Translations under genes and position numbers: made by a program
The notes under the pieces: model-generated
Database searches by the model: none
Seen by the model: only the letters and a program-made list of their open reading frames with translations
What the model was told of the DNA's origin: nothing
Shown: positions 13,513 through 21,852 of the stretch, in pieces
Position numbering within the stretch: position 1 is the first letter of the stretch
How the letters are laid out: every line of letters begins with the position of its first letter
Source: a virus
Length of the DNA stretch: 21,852 nucleotides
Virus record (IMG/VR): IMGVR_UViG_3300044825_000156
Coordinates: 1-21,852 of that record
Reading direction: 5' to 3' (one strand)

Positions 13513-14498
13513 TAGATTGCCACCAATCCAAATTTGTTTAACATGCTGATTCCATAACCCTCATACAAGCGTGTGGCATTTTCTGTATATTGCCAACGGT
13601 CATCTTGCTTGATTAACTTTTCTGCATCCCATGCTGGTCGCATCATAATCTTGCCTGTTTTTTCATCAGCCATTGTAAATATCTTGCCGTCTTTCCACAA
13701 TGGGTCGTTCCAATCAAGAGTATCTTCATCAACCTCAAGTAAGTCAGCCCATTTCTTACGATGCAAGGAAGTTACATCCCATAAAGTACGACCTGCTGCA
13801 AAGTCATCTGAGAACATTGGATAAAGTAAAGCCTGCTTATCTGCAATCTCTTTCTTGATTTGGTCAGGTGTAGCCTTAACGCGTAATCCGTCAGTGGTTA
13901 CTTCACCAATTAAACGGCGTTGATAATCGGTTGCAGTCTGTTGGCTAATGGGTACACCCATGAGGTTTGCATAAGATGTAATATCTTGAATGGTGTCAAC
14001 ATAGGCACCACCGCCAGCCTTGCTAAAAATATCTTTGTTAGAAACAATAGAGTTCTCAATGTAGTCTTTTTCCCAACCATTGAGGAATGATGTTTCTGCT
14101 AAACCTGATAGATAAGTTGCAATTACTGGGTCTTTTAGGTCAAGACCAAGGGCTGATGCAATACCAGATATGGTGATTTTATATTCACTGATATTCTGGT
14201 TGTACCATTTCTCGCCATACTTAAACTTGCCAGCAATGTTGGCTGCAACTGTAGGACCATTCTTGAGATACCAGTCGCTGCTGGTAATCATGTCAACAAT
14301 TACGCCTTCGGCGTATAAGAACTTACCTGTTTTAGGGTCGCGTACAGCATCATAGATAGCACGAAGTTGGTCAACATTTTTAAGTAAATTTACAATCCAA
14401 CTTGTCATTGTTGGTATTAGTGTGCTGTCATCATCTTGCTTAAATGGGTCACTGCCACCATCGTCTACAAGAGGTCCACCTTCACCAATTCTTGCCAT
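13512..14498 (-). CDS. Virion-associated hypothetical protein (328 aa)
   Basis: The protein begins MARIGEGGPLVDDGGSDPFK, then has helices with WIVNLLKNVDQLRAIYDAVR, DPKTGKFLYAEGVIVDMITS and SDWYLKNGPTVAANIAGKFK. The middle contains ITISGIASALGLDLKDPVIA. The C-terminal half has ATDYQRRLIGEVTTDGLRV, YPMFSDDFAAGRTLWDVTSL and LEVDEDTLDWNDPLWKDG. The pattern of helices and 'DWYLKN(G)PT', 'YPMF...AAGRTL.D' blocks parallels minor structural proteins upstream of the capsid gene in actinophages, as in the 524-aa neighbour. I cannot assign a function. AAGGGG at the end of the previous gene acts as RBS, and the genes overlap or touch. Confidence 0.7.
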   Translation of the reverse strand: MARIGEGGPLVDDGGSDPFKQDDDSTLIPTMTSWIVNLLKNVDQLRAIYDAVRDPKTGKFLYAEGVIVDMITSSDWYLKNGPTVAANIAGKFKYGEKWYNQNISEYKITISGIASALGLDLKDPVIATYLSGLAETSFLNGWEKDYIENSIVSNKDIFSKAGGGAYVDTIQDITSYANLMGVPISQQTATDYQRRLIGEVTTDGLRVKATPDQIKKEIADKQALLYPMFSDDFAAGRTLWDVTSLHRKKWADLLEVDEDTLDWNDPLWKDGKIFTMADEKTGKIMMRPAWDAEKLIKQDDRWQYTENATRLYEGYGISMLNKFGLVAI

Positions 14499-14499
14499 A

Positions 14500-15732
14500 T
14501 TAACCCCTTAGTCCTAATGCCTTTTCAAGGGCTGAACCAAATACATTTGCTGTCTGGAATTCCTTGTAGAGCGGGTCTTGCATTGCACGCTTTTCAGCCT
14601 CTGCAGCAGCCTCTGCCTCACCATAGCCTGGAGTTGTAACAGTCACCTTCTTGCCTTTGACTGTCTTAACCTCAGTTTTTGTAGGAGAAGCAAGTTGTTT
14701 TTCACGGACAAACTTAGCAAAGTCATCTGCTTCTGCATCATCAACGATGCGACCTGCTCGTTGTTCTAAATACTGTTTATACAGTTCTCTAGCGTTCTGA
14801 CTCTTAATAAGTTGAGTACTGTATGAAGGACCCTTATCTGCTCCACCGCCCCATAAACCACGCTGAATATCAAGTAGTTGGTATGGAGTTAATTTTTGTC
14901 CTTGGCGATTAGCCTCTAGTGAAAGTTTACCCCATGTTTCCCATTGACTTTTAAGTTCTTGGAAACCAGCAGATGCGCTAACTACGCCTGCTGCTACTAA
15001 CTTAGACTTCCACTCAGCCAAAGCCTTTGGATTAGCCATAGGAAATTGTTTGTTCCATTGGGTTAGTGAAATAATATCTGATTTAACCTCAACAGGGCGA
15101 CCACCTGCAAATGAAGGAGGTGCGCTAGATACAATCTGTGGTTTACCAGTATAAACACCAGCACCGCCAACTACTGTATCTTGTGAACCCATGATTGCAC
15201 CAATGTTGAAGTTAGGATTCTTCATTAGTTGCTGACCAGCAGCAGTATTGAGAAGGGCGTTTACATCGCCACCTGCTGCCTCATATTGAGCCATGCCCAT
15301 CATTAAATCTGTATTAGCCTGGTCTGCAATAGCCTGCTGTTGTGCAGCAGCATCGGCTCCATCATCGCCACCAAATGCACCAACTACAGCACCAGCAATA
15401 CCTAATAATCCAGCACGCTTTGCAGTTTTCTTAACATCTACTTTGCCATCTGGTTTTCTAGGGATGACAGTTTTAGCAAGTCCAGAAACAGCCTTGCCTC
15501 CAGCCTTAGCGCCAGCAACGGCAGAAGCAGCCTTAGCAGCAATCTTGCCAGGGCTAACTACTTCACCACTTAGTTTTGTCATAGCAGCAGTAGGAAGCAT
15601 GCCCTTCTTGGGAAACTCTTTAAAAGCATCAGGATTCTTTACGAAATAATCAACTGCCTTTTTTAGGTTTTCATCTGGAAGGTCGGGATACTTTGCCCGC
15701 ACTTGCCGTGCTATTTCTGCTCTAGTTGCCAT
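14500..15732 (-). CDS. Putative internal or ejection protein with hydrophobic Gly/Ala segment (410 aa)
   Basis: I choose the ATG at 15732 (MATRAEIARQVRAKYPDLPD), seven bases after the last base of the stop codon region of the giant gene; a TTG four codons earlier would overlap it. After a helical N-terminal domain there is a Lys/Ala/Gly-rich stretch (AAKAASAVAGAKAGGKAVSG) and a hydrophobic Gly/Ala segment RAGLLGIAGAVVGAFGG near residues 105-121 that could enter a membrane. The C-terminal half is helical and charged (FQELKSQWETWGKLSLEANR, YKQYLEQRAGRIVDDAEADD). The mix of basic, membrane-prone and helical parts suits an ejected virion protein, but no family is recognised. It sits between the giant protein and other internal-type proteins. 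Confidence 0.75.
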   Translation of the reverse strand: MATRAEIARQVRAKYPDLPDENLKKAVDYFVKNPDAFKEFPKKGMLPTAAMTKLSGEVVSPGKIAAKAASAVAGAKAGGKAVSGLAKTVIPRKPDGKVDVKKTAKRAGLLGIAGAVVGAFGGDDGADAAAQQQAIADQANTDLMMGMAQYEAAGGDVNALLNTAAGQQLMKNPNFNIGAIMGSQDTVVGGAGVYTGKPQIVSSAPPSFAGGRPVEVKSDIISLTQWNKQFPMANPKALAEWKSKLVAAGVVSASAGFQELKSQWETWGKLSLEANRQGQKLTPYQLLDIQRGLWGGGADKGPSYSTQLIKSQNARELYKQYLEQRAGRIVDDAEADDFAKFVREKQLASPTKTEVKTVKGKKVTVTTPGYGEAEAAAEAEKRAMQDPLYKEFQTANVFGSALEKALGLRG

Positions 15733-15736
15733 AGTC

Positions 15737-18700
15737 CTATCCAAGTGTTACTGGGTCGTTTTGTAAGAATCGGTTATAGAAATCGCCAAACTCTGGAGAA
15801 CCTTTACGAAGTTGTGCGATTGTTGAATTCCATAGCGCATCTAAGTCAGCATTATCTTCTGCTGTTAGCGTTGAAGCCATACCGTATGCCTTGCGGTTAG
15901 CAAGTTCGCGGGCTATTTGAGTACGCATATTGAGATATACAGCGATGGATTGAACTACTGGTCTGCGACCATTTTCTGCCATCCACTTAGGGTCTGACAA
16001 CATGGTACGCATAGATTCCATGCGGTAAATCCACTTGCCTCTATCTACGCTGTAGTAGTCAGCAGCCCAATCTTGATTACGGCGGGTTAAGTCTGCAACC
16101 ATCATTTGCTTGAGGGTTTGAAGTTCCTCAGCACCACTTTCGTTGTAAGACTCATAACCTTGAGCCTCTAGTTGGTAATCAAGTAAATCCATGTTCTTAC
16201 GGAACTCAATCCAACCAACCTTTATATTGGCATCTTTCTTGAGTTCTGCAGGGTTACGGCGGGCGCGATAGTTCTCTGTTGAGCCAGGAACTGGAGCATT
16301 GCCATACTGCCATGCATATACAGCCTCTGAGAAGTCATACTTTCCATCTGGGTCATTGACTAAGAAGCCAATCATCTCAGGTGTTGTCTGACCAATCTTA
16401 CCAATCAAGCCTTTGTACTTCTGGATATTTTGGAAAGCAGCCTGTGATGCTTGCGCACCTGTTGGGTTATATGAGGCGCTAACCAAAGCAGGACCCATTT
16501 CTGGGTACATCTGCAAGAACAACACCTCTGCATCTTGTCCATATACCTGTTGTAATCTACGGAATTGCTGTGTGTAGAAACTCAATGGTGAGTCATACTG
16601 TGCAGCAAATGGCATTACAAGGTTTGACAAGATACGAACTTTGTAGAAGTTGCTAGTTAAATCTGCAACCTCTTTAAGTTCAGGCATTGTGTCGCGCTCG
16701 CCAAGGTTGTAACGAATCAACTCATAGCGGTAAACTGTGTTAAATGTACGGCTCCATAGTTCATCCTGTCCAGCAAGAGAAGCCAACTTCTGTGCTGCTG
16801 GTGGGAACAACTGGCGTAGTGAACCTTCTTGTGGTCCAAATGGAAGCACTGGCAAAACGCTAGAGGTAACAATATCCTCAAGGTCTGGTTTTAACTTAAC
16901 AATCTCATTGACTGGCAATGTAACGATTGGACCAAAACCTGCAATAACTTCACCTTGCATGATGACATCCATGCTTCGGATTGGAATAGAAACCTGTGTT
17001 CCTGTGGAACGGATAGCCTCTGCCATGCCCTTGCCCCATACTGGAATCTTGCTAATGCCCTCAATAACACCTTCAGACATTGGCACAACAATCTTGTTCT
17101 CATAGGAGAACTCAGTTGTTGGGTTTCCATCTTGGTCAACCACATTTGGCTGATTGCGTAGCGAGGACACAATTTGTCCAGCACGAGCAATAACTGCAGG
17201 GTTTTCCTTGGCAAGACCTGACCAACGGCGGATGGTGTTCTCCCATGCGTTAAAGAATGGCATGATGAAGCGCATCTTCTCGCCTGCGTAGGACTTGCGG
17301 ATAATTGTAAAGAGTGTCTTGTTTACTTCTTTGCGTGTTGCCTCAATAGCATCACGGCGAAGCCCGTTAATTTCATCAACAGTTAGTTCTAACTTGTTAT
17401 CGTTTAAACGCATACGCTTTGTAGCCAATGCGATGTCCATACGCTGTGTCATATCTGAGCGGTAGATTTGACGAGCCAATGGGTGGCGAGCAAGCGTTGT
17501 TTCAGGCAGTGAACCTAAGAAGTAGAACGCTCTGTCAACAACCTTTGCTAAGCCTTCTTGCCAGTTACGAGCCTGTGGGCTAGTAGGCACAATGCGACCA
17601 ATAATGTCTGGCATCTCTGTAGCCTCAGCAAAATGCTCACGCAACCAAGACTCAGTAATTTCTCCATTACGGAAGGCTTCCTGCACTTGTCTATCTGGCA
17701 GGTAGCGATTGTAGGCGCTATACAAGTCACCAACAAAATCTTCTGCATCAATGGATACATCTAGGCGCTCTGAAGCAACCTTGATTCCTGGCACATCAAT
17801 GTTAAATCTGCGGGCATACTCAACATTATCTGGGTTGCGTAGCCATGCCACGATTTCTTCGGGGCGTGCATTGTTAAGCATTTGCTCAATGATTGGGTCA
17901 ATACGACCATCTGGGCTACGGAAGAAACTGTTAAGTGAGTTTGCATAACCTGCGTAGTAGTCAGGCATTGCAGGTGTAAGGGTTTCCTCAACAAAGTTAC
18001 CATGCTCAGCAGCAAATAGTTGTGCAGGATGGTCAACAAATCGGCGGTAAGTTTCTGCGCTGTTTGTGCGGTCAAGTAGGATGCTTCCTAATTCACCAGC
18101 AAAAGCATCATCTACTTCTACCTTGGTGCCATCATACAAAGTAAGAATTCTGCGACCTGTGCCTTGAATAGCCTTTGGTGCGCCTAAGCGTTCTTCTTCA
18201 ACAATTCTTCCGTTTAAACGCTGTAGTAGTGCTTTTAATTCTTTTTGGCGTGTAGCCTGTCCGTCAGCAATTTCACGGACAATAGTTGCTAAGCCTTCGG
18301 TTGGGTATTTACCTCTGCCGATGGATTCGGAGATTTCATTAACGCGCTGTCTAAAATTCTCTGGGCGAGTAACTCTGCGAACGCTCTGCGTTCTTGTGAG
18401 TTCATCTGGTTTAACGGCTTTTGTGCCTTTACCCAATGCAAATGCTGCGCTTGCTCCGACATCTCCTGTGCCTTTCGTGTCAATGTACTCAAGGTTTCCT
18501 ATATCAAAGACACCCTGCTGGTTTCTGTCCTTGCCAATCTTAATGGCTTTCCCACGATTTTCAATTACATTTACGGGGTCGGACTTAATATGAGGAACGC
18601 CATCAATATCGTCAATCCAAGTACCAAAATACTGTGCATCGCCAAACTTATCAAAATTAGCCTCAATATGGGCAGCAACAGAATCAACCCAAGCCTGTGG

Positions 18701-21700
18701 GTTATTCCTTGCATCTTCCAACGAAAACGCATGGGTTGCGCCACGGATAGATACTGCCACGCCTTTTGTAGGTACATCGCCTGATACATTATCAGAGAAC
18801 TTAAATGTTCCGCCACCTTGAGCCATGGTGCGCTCAATAATCTGTAGGATACGAGCATCCTCAGACAGCAACTGCTGTTGCTTCTTGATTGCTTCTAGGC
18901 GCTTGCGAGCCAGAGCCTCTGTTGGTTTACGACCAAAGGCTTCTACCATCTCAGGGTCAACAAGTACTGTGGAGTAACCGTTAGCCTTGTTATCAGGCAA
19001 GGTTAGTTTGCCAACACCATTGGCACGCATCCATTCAAGTAGTTGCTGTTCTTTGCCTTCCCAAGCAGCACGATTCTTCCACTGGTTTGCTCCACCAGTG
19101 ATACCAAGAATCTTCTGTAGTTCAGGGTAATCCTCAAGTCCAAGACGGGCTTGGTTACCACGGAAGGTAACAAGATTTACTGAGCGACCATAAACCTTTT
19201 GGCTAAGGGTGATGCCCTCGTTGCCAGGTTTGCGAATTCTAAATTCACCATTAAGTAACATTTTTTGTGTTACGGTGTTTGGGTCAATAGTTGTCCAACG
19301 ACCAGTTGATGGGTTAAGAACCTCAACACTATTACCGTTGTTAACGCTGTTGATAAATCCGTCACGCATATCAGCAGCAATAGTTTCCATTGCTTTGCTT
19401 GGCTTGCGTGCTGGCTGCTTGATTAGTTCGCCAGTTTCTCTTGAGCGTAGATTCTTTGGCATTGGATAAGCCCGACCAGAAATACGCTTGTAAATTTCTG
19501 AGGCGTTAATGCGAGGCATACTTGCTGTGGCATAACGCTCTGCAATATCTTGACTTGTTGACATTGCTAAGGGGCGAGTTGTGTCTAAGTCATTGATAAC
19601 TCTTGATGTTCCATGGAATAACCACTCACCAGTTGCATATTGGAAAACATCGGCAACTTCCATGTATTGCTCATCGGTTAGTCTGCCTGAACGATAAGCA
19701 CGCTCAAAGGCTGCTAGGTGTGCATAAACATCATCTAGCAAGCGCTCGCCTGCAAAAATCTCTGTCTGTAAAGTAGACCATTGCTTGCGCAACTTAACAG
19801 AATCCTCACGCAACCCTTGTGCTACAAGTCTGCGGTCTGTTAGGCGCTCAACATCACGGACACGGTTTGTGTACCAAGACTTAAATCCTTCACGGTTTAA
19901 GTCACCCAATGCCATAAGTCCATAACCTTTACCAAGGATAGACATACCTGCTTCTGTAAGGTTACGAACTGTATAACCAAGGCGAAGTAGAACAGATGCT
20001 TTCCACATGTCATTTAGTACACCAGTTGTGTACTTCCATGAATCTGGGTCAAGAACTTCTGTTTGGCGATTGAGAGTATTGATGAAACCTTTGTTCTTCT
20101 CAATAACTCTAAAGTAATTCTGTAGGTCAACCATTGGTAGTGCGTTAGCACCTTGGCGCTCTAGGTAAGGAATCTTCAAGATGACATCATCATCAGTCAT
20201 CAAGAACTTACGGTCCTTAATCATCTGTCGTGCAGTTTCACGGCGAGCCTTGTACTGGCTCCAAATTACCTGTGCTGCCTCATCGGTTAGTCCAGCCTTC
20301 TTATTTAGTGCAGAAATAGCCAAGTCCTCAAAAGACTCTACAACTCTTGCACGAAGTTCTGGTACTCCACCTGCTCGGATGTAATCCTGTAGGTGGCGGT
20401 CAATAATTGGCTGTGCTTCTTCCTTGCCAACTAGACGGCGTAATAGTTCACCGAAAGCAGTTAACTCGTTAAATGAGTCACTATCGTTTAAATTCAAATA
20501 ACCTGCTGGAGTTTCAGCAAATGCATCGCCAATTTTGCGCATACCGAAGTTGTATACGGCAATGATTGGGTGATACTTAGTTGGTTGAAAAACACCAACC
20601 GTTGGGAAATCTGTTGGTTTGTCTACTCCACGAATACGACCAGCACGGCGTTCAGCGCGGTTCATAGCCAACTTTTCAAATACTGGCTTACCAAATGTAC
20701 GCTTAGTTAAATCAGCCTGACGGTCATTGAAAGTGTTGAGCATACGGAAGTATGGGTCTTTCTCAACAGTCTTAACTAAGTCACTTGCTGCATCTAACTT
20801 ATTGACATCATCAGTAATGCCGTTAGTTGGAAGATTGTTTAGAATCTTCTCATCGGCTTGGCTTACGCCTTTGAGTTTGTCAAAAACAAAACTTAAATCT
20901 CTGCGCTTTTGTACAAGACGAGCCATGGCTTCTGTATCGCGTAGCGCTGTAGCCATGAGTGTATCTGCTACATCATCTACCGTACTTGCCTCACCCAAGA
21001 GATACGATAATGTATCTGCATCGTTTGATGCTTCAATCATTGGGTGATTACGGATTGCAACTCTATCCGACTTAGCCATCCAAGAAAGGGTGTTGTAGAT
21101 TTCTCCACTTTCTTCACGACCCTCGTTAATCATCTTAGATAGAGTCTGTGGCGAAATAATTGTCGTGTTGCGGATACCACGAGGTAAAACAAAATCACGG
21201 GCAAGACTTGCTGCATTTGCATCTTTTGCACCGAGTGGGCGCATAACAGTTGCTTTGCGAGCAAGACCTGCTGCCTTACCAATCTTACCTAGCGGGTCTG
21301 TTACTGTTGTAAAAAATGTATCGTAAGCACCGCTTACTGTGCGGGCTGACCAGTCAGTTTGAAACACCTTGCGGTCATTAGGATTAAAAATATCAAAGTC
21401 TGCGCTGAACTCTGCTTCACCAAGTGTGCCAGGTATGCGTGACTGTAGGTAGGTAAGTGCTTGACCTGGAGAAATCTGGTCACGGTTTTCCCACGATTTC
21501 TTAATATCACCTGTGGCTAAAGTTGTTAGCGCTGCAGATAATGGTTCACGAAGGTAACGACCACCAACATTGTATGAAACCATTGCTGTTGGTAGTAAAA
21601 CTTTTTCAAATGCTGCACCTGCAGTCTTGCGAATTGGGTAAGAAGCACCTAGTACCGTTGAACGGAAGGTGTCACCAGCGATATTAAATGCATCTGACAC

Positions 21701-21826
21701 CCAGTTTTTGTCGTTAGACGACACGGTTGCGATGTCAAATAACAAAGTTGGTAAGCCAATCTCGTTGGCAAATCCATTACCTTGCAGTTTTTTCGCTGCA
21801 TTACCCAGTATTTCGCTAAAACTCAT
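15737..21826 (-). CDS. Giant virion-type protein with ADP-ribosyltransferase-like domain (2029 aa)
   Basis: A mostly helical N-terminal part (1-700) contains TGVLNDMWKASVLLRLGYTV and RNLTEAGMSILGKGYGL, familiar from large actinophage proteins. Residues about 730-965 look like an ART fold of the polyvalent-protein type: LFHGTS (His738), RPLAMSTSQDIAERYA (Ser756-Thr-Ser, Tyr765), VNLVTFRGNQARLGLEDYPE, and VLVDPEMVEAFGRKP at 954-968. Residues about 1020-1110 form a second module with FGTWIDDIDGVPHI and DRNQQGVFDIGNLEYI, again typical of big phage proteins. MRFIMPFFNAWENTIRRW (Met1522) recalls a polyvalent-protein-associated domain (LPD38-like, tentative). The protein is probably packaged and injected. 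The RBS is poor and the frame is open to the right edge, so a start further right is possible. Confidence 0.85.
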   Translation of the reverse strand: MSFSEILGNAAKKLQGNGFANEIGLPTLLFDIATVSSNDKNWVSDAFNIAGDTFRSTVLGASYPIRKTAGAAFEKVLLPTAMVSYNVGGRYLREPLSAALTTLATGDIKKSWENRDQISPGQALTYLQSRIPGTLGEAEFSADFDIFNPNDRKVFQTDWSARTVSGAYDTFFTTVTDPLGKIGKAAGLARKATVMRPLGAKDANAASLARDFVLPRGIRNTTIISPQTLSKMINEGREESGEIYNTLSWMAKSDRVAIRNHPMIEASNDADTLSYLLGEASTVDDVADTLMATALRDTEAMARLVQKRRDLSFVFDKLKGVSQADEKILNNLPTNGITDDVNKLDAASDLVKTVEKDPYFRMLNTFNDRQADLTKRTFGKPVFEKLAMNRAERRAGRIRGVDKPTDFPTVGVFQPTKYHPIIAVYNFGMRKIGDAFAETPAGYLNLNDSDSFNELTAFGELLRRLVGKEEAQPIIDRHLQDYIRAGGVPELRARVVESFEDLAISALNKKAGLTDEAAQVIWSQYKARRETARQMIKDRKFLMTDDDVILKIPYLERQGANALPMVDLQNYFRVIEKNKGFINTLNRQTEVLDPDSWKYTTGVLNDMWKASVLLRLGYTVRNLTEAGMSILGKGYGLMALGDLNREGFKSWYTNRVRDVERLTDRRLVAQGLREDSVKLRKQWSTLQTEIFAGERLLDDVYAHLAAFERAYRSGRLTDEQYMEVADVFQYATGEWLFHGTSRVINDLDTTRPLAMSTSQDIAERYATASMPRINASEIYKRISGRAYPMPKNLRSRETGELIKQPARKPSKAMETIAADMRDGFINSVNNGNSVEVLNPSTGRWTTIDPNTVTQKMLLNGEFRIRKPGNEGITLSQKVYGRSVNLVTFRGNQARLGLEDYPELQKILGITGGANQWKNRAAWEGKEQQLLEWMRANGVGKLTLPDNKANGYSTVLVDPEMVEAFGRKPTEALARKRLEAIKKQQQLLSEDARILQIIERTMAQGGGTFKFSDNVSGDVPTKGVAVSIRGATHAFSLEDARNNPQAWVDSVAAHIEANFDKFGDAQYFGTWIDDIDGVPHIKSDPVNVIENRGKAIKIGKDRNQQGVFDIGNLEYIDTKGTGDVGASAAFALGKGTKAVKPDELTRTQSVRRVTRPENFRQRVNEISESIGRGKYPTEGLATIVREIADGQATRQKELKALLQRLNGRIVEEERLGAPKAIQGTGRRILTLYDGTKVEVDDAFAGELGSILLDRTNSAETYRRFVDHPAQLFAAEHGNFVEETLTPAMPDYYAGYANSLNSFFRSPDGRIDPIIEQMLNNARPEEIVAWLRNPDNVEYARRFNIDVPGIKVASERLDVSIDAEDFVGDLYSAYNRYLPDRQVQEAFRNGEITESWLREHFAEATEMPDIIGRIVPTSPQARNWQEGLAKVVDRAFYFLGSLPETTLARHPLARQIYRSDMTQRMDIALATKRMRLNDNKLELTVDEINGLRRDAIEATRKEVNKTLFTIIRKSYAGEKMRFIMPFFNAWENTIRRWSGLAKENPAVIARAGQIVSSLRNQPNVVDQDGNPTTEFSYENKIVVPMSEGVIEGISKIPVWGKGMAEAIRSTGTQVSIPIRSMDVIMQGEVIAGFGPIVTLPVNEIVKLKPDLEDIVTSSVLPVLPFGPQEGSLRQLFPPAAQKLASLAGQDELWSRTFNTVYRYELIRYNLGERDTMPELKEVADLTSNFYKVRILSNLVMPFAAQYDSPLSFYTQQFRRLQQVYGQDAEVLFLQMYPEMGPALVSASYNPTGAQASQAAFQNIQKYKGLIGKIGQTTPEMIGFLVNDPDGKYDFSEAVYAWQYGNAPVPGSTENYRARRNPAELKKDANIKVGWIEFRKNMDLLDYQLEAQGYESYNESGAEELQTLKQMMVADLTRRNQDWAADYYSVDRGKWIYRMESMRTMLSDPKWMAENGRRPVVQSIAVYLNMRTQIARELANRKAYGMASTLTAEDNADLDALWNSTIAQLRKGSPEFGDFYNRFLQNDPVTLG

Positions 21827-21852
21827 AGTACGCTTTTTAAGTACCTTACATA

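Noticed and set aside
15733-15744. TTG start giving a 414-aa version of the 410-aa protein
   Set aside because: The ATG four codons later has AGGA in front and does not overlap the giant gene; the TTG is weaker on both counts.
689-18219. TTTAAAC sites as -1 frameshift signals like those of coronaviruses
   Set aside because: The heptamer U UUA AAC is in frame at several places, but a shift would meet stops and no conserved structure or meaningful second frame follows. Codon use is a simpler reason.
15737-21826. N4-like virion RNA polymerase
   Set aside because: The size and the N4-gp56-type capsid suggest it, but I see no single-subunit RNA polymerase motifs in the 2029 residues, while ART-like and polyvalent-type modules are visible.
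15737-21826. Tape measure protein
   Set aside because: It lies upstream of the capsid gene, lacks the long coiled-coil and hydrophobic repeat layout of tape measures, and no tail tube or assembly-chaperone genes sit beside it.

Overview
The window reads as the structural-gene region of a tailed bacteriophage. Every gene I can support lies on the minus strand, so transcription runs from right (about 21.8 kb) to left. Genes are packed with 4-base ATGA or TAATG overlaps or gaps of a few bases; only the gaps before the scaffold gene (120 nt), after the major capsid gene (70 nt) and before it (40 nt) are larger. I see no integrase, tRNA, CRISPR array, insertion sequence or plus-strand gene. Base composition is moderately AT-leaning. 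Several small proteins and virion-protein motifs resemble ones I know from actinobacteriophages, while some tail modules resemble those of cyanophages. A phage of a freshwater or marine planktonic bacterium, perhaps an actinobacterium with modest GC, is my best guess; that is inference.

Layout in order of transcription. (1) 21826-11938: four large virion-type genes upstream of the capsid: a 2029-aa giant with an ADP-ribosyltransferase-like domain, then 410-, 328- and 524-aa proteins. (2) 11817-10152: a scaffold-like protein and the major capsid protein, which matches the N4-gp56 family and carries an extra beta-rich insert. A GC-rich hairpin precedes the scaffold gene and a very strong Shine-Dalgarno precedes the capsid gene. 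(3) 10081-8168: nine small genes of 31-91 aa, including a CxxC protein, an acidic 31-mer, a CxxCxC 57-mer, and three Lys/Arg-rich proteins (one DUF6496-like). (4) 8171-7278: a 297-aa connector or minor tail protein. (5) 7269-1953: a tail-fibre locus with a 613-aa fibre bearing 30 uninterrupted Ala/Ser/Thr heptads, a 109-aa beta protein, and three modular fibres interleaved with two XkdW-like 87/88-aa proteins. (6) 1951-1669: two tiny genes of 49 and 42 aa. (7) 1648-1: the start of a long tail protein that runs off the left edge.

No tail tube or tape-measure gene occurs between capsid and fibres, and several large internal-type proteins sit upstream of the capsid. That fits a short-tailed (podovirus-like) virion whose large proteins may be packaged and ejected with the DNA. 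Terminase and portal are not in the window; they could lie to the right. The most interesting items are the giant ART-containing protein, the duplicated fibre/small-protein cassettes whose C-terminal Gly-Gly-Asn codons double as ribosome-binding sites, the micro-gene cluster, and an enriched in-frame CGTTTAAACG palindrome.
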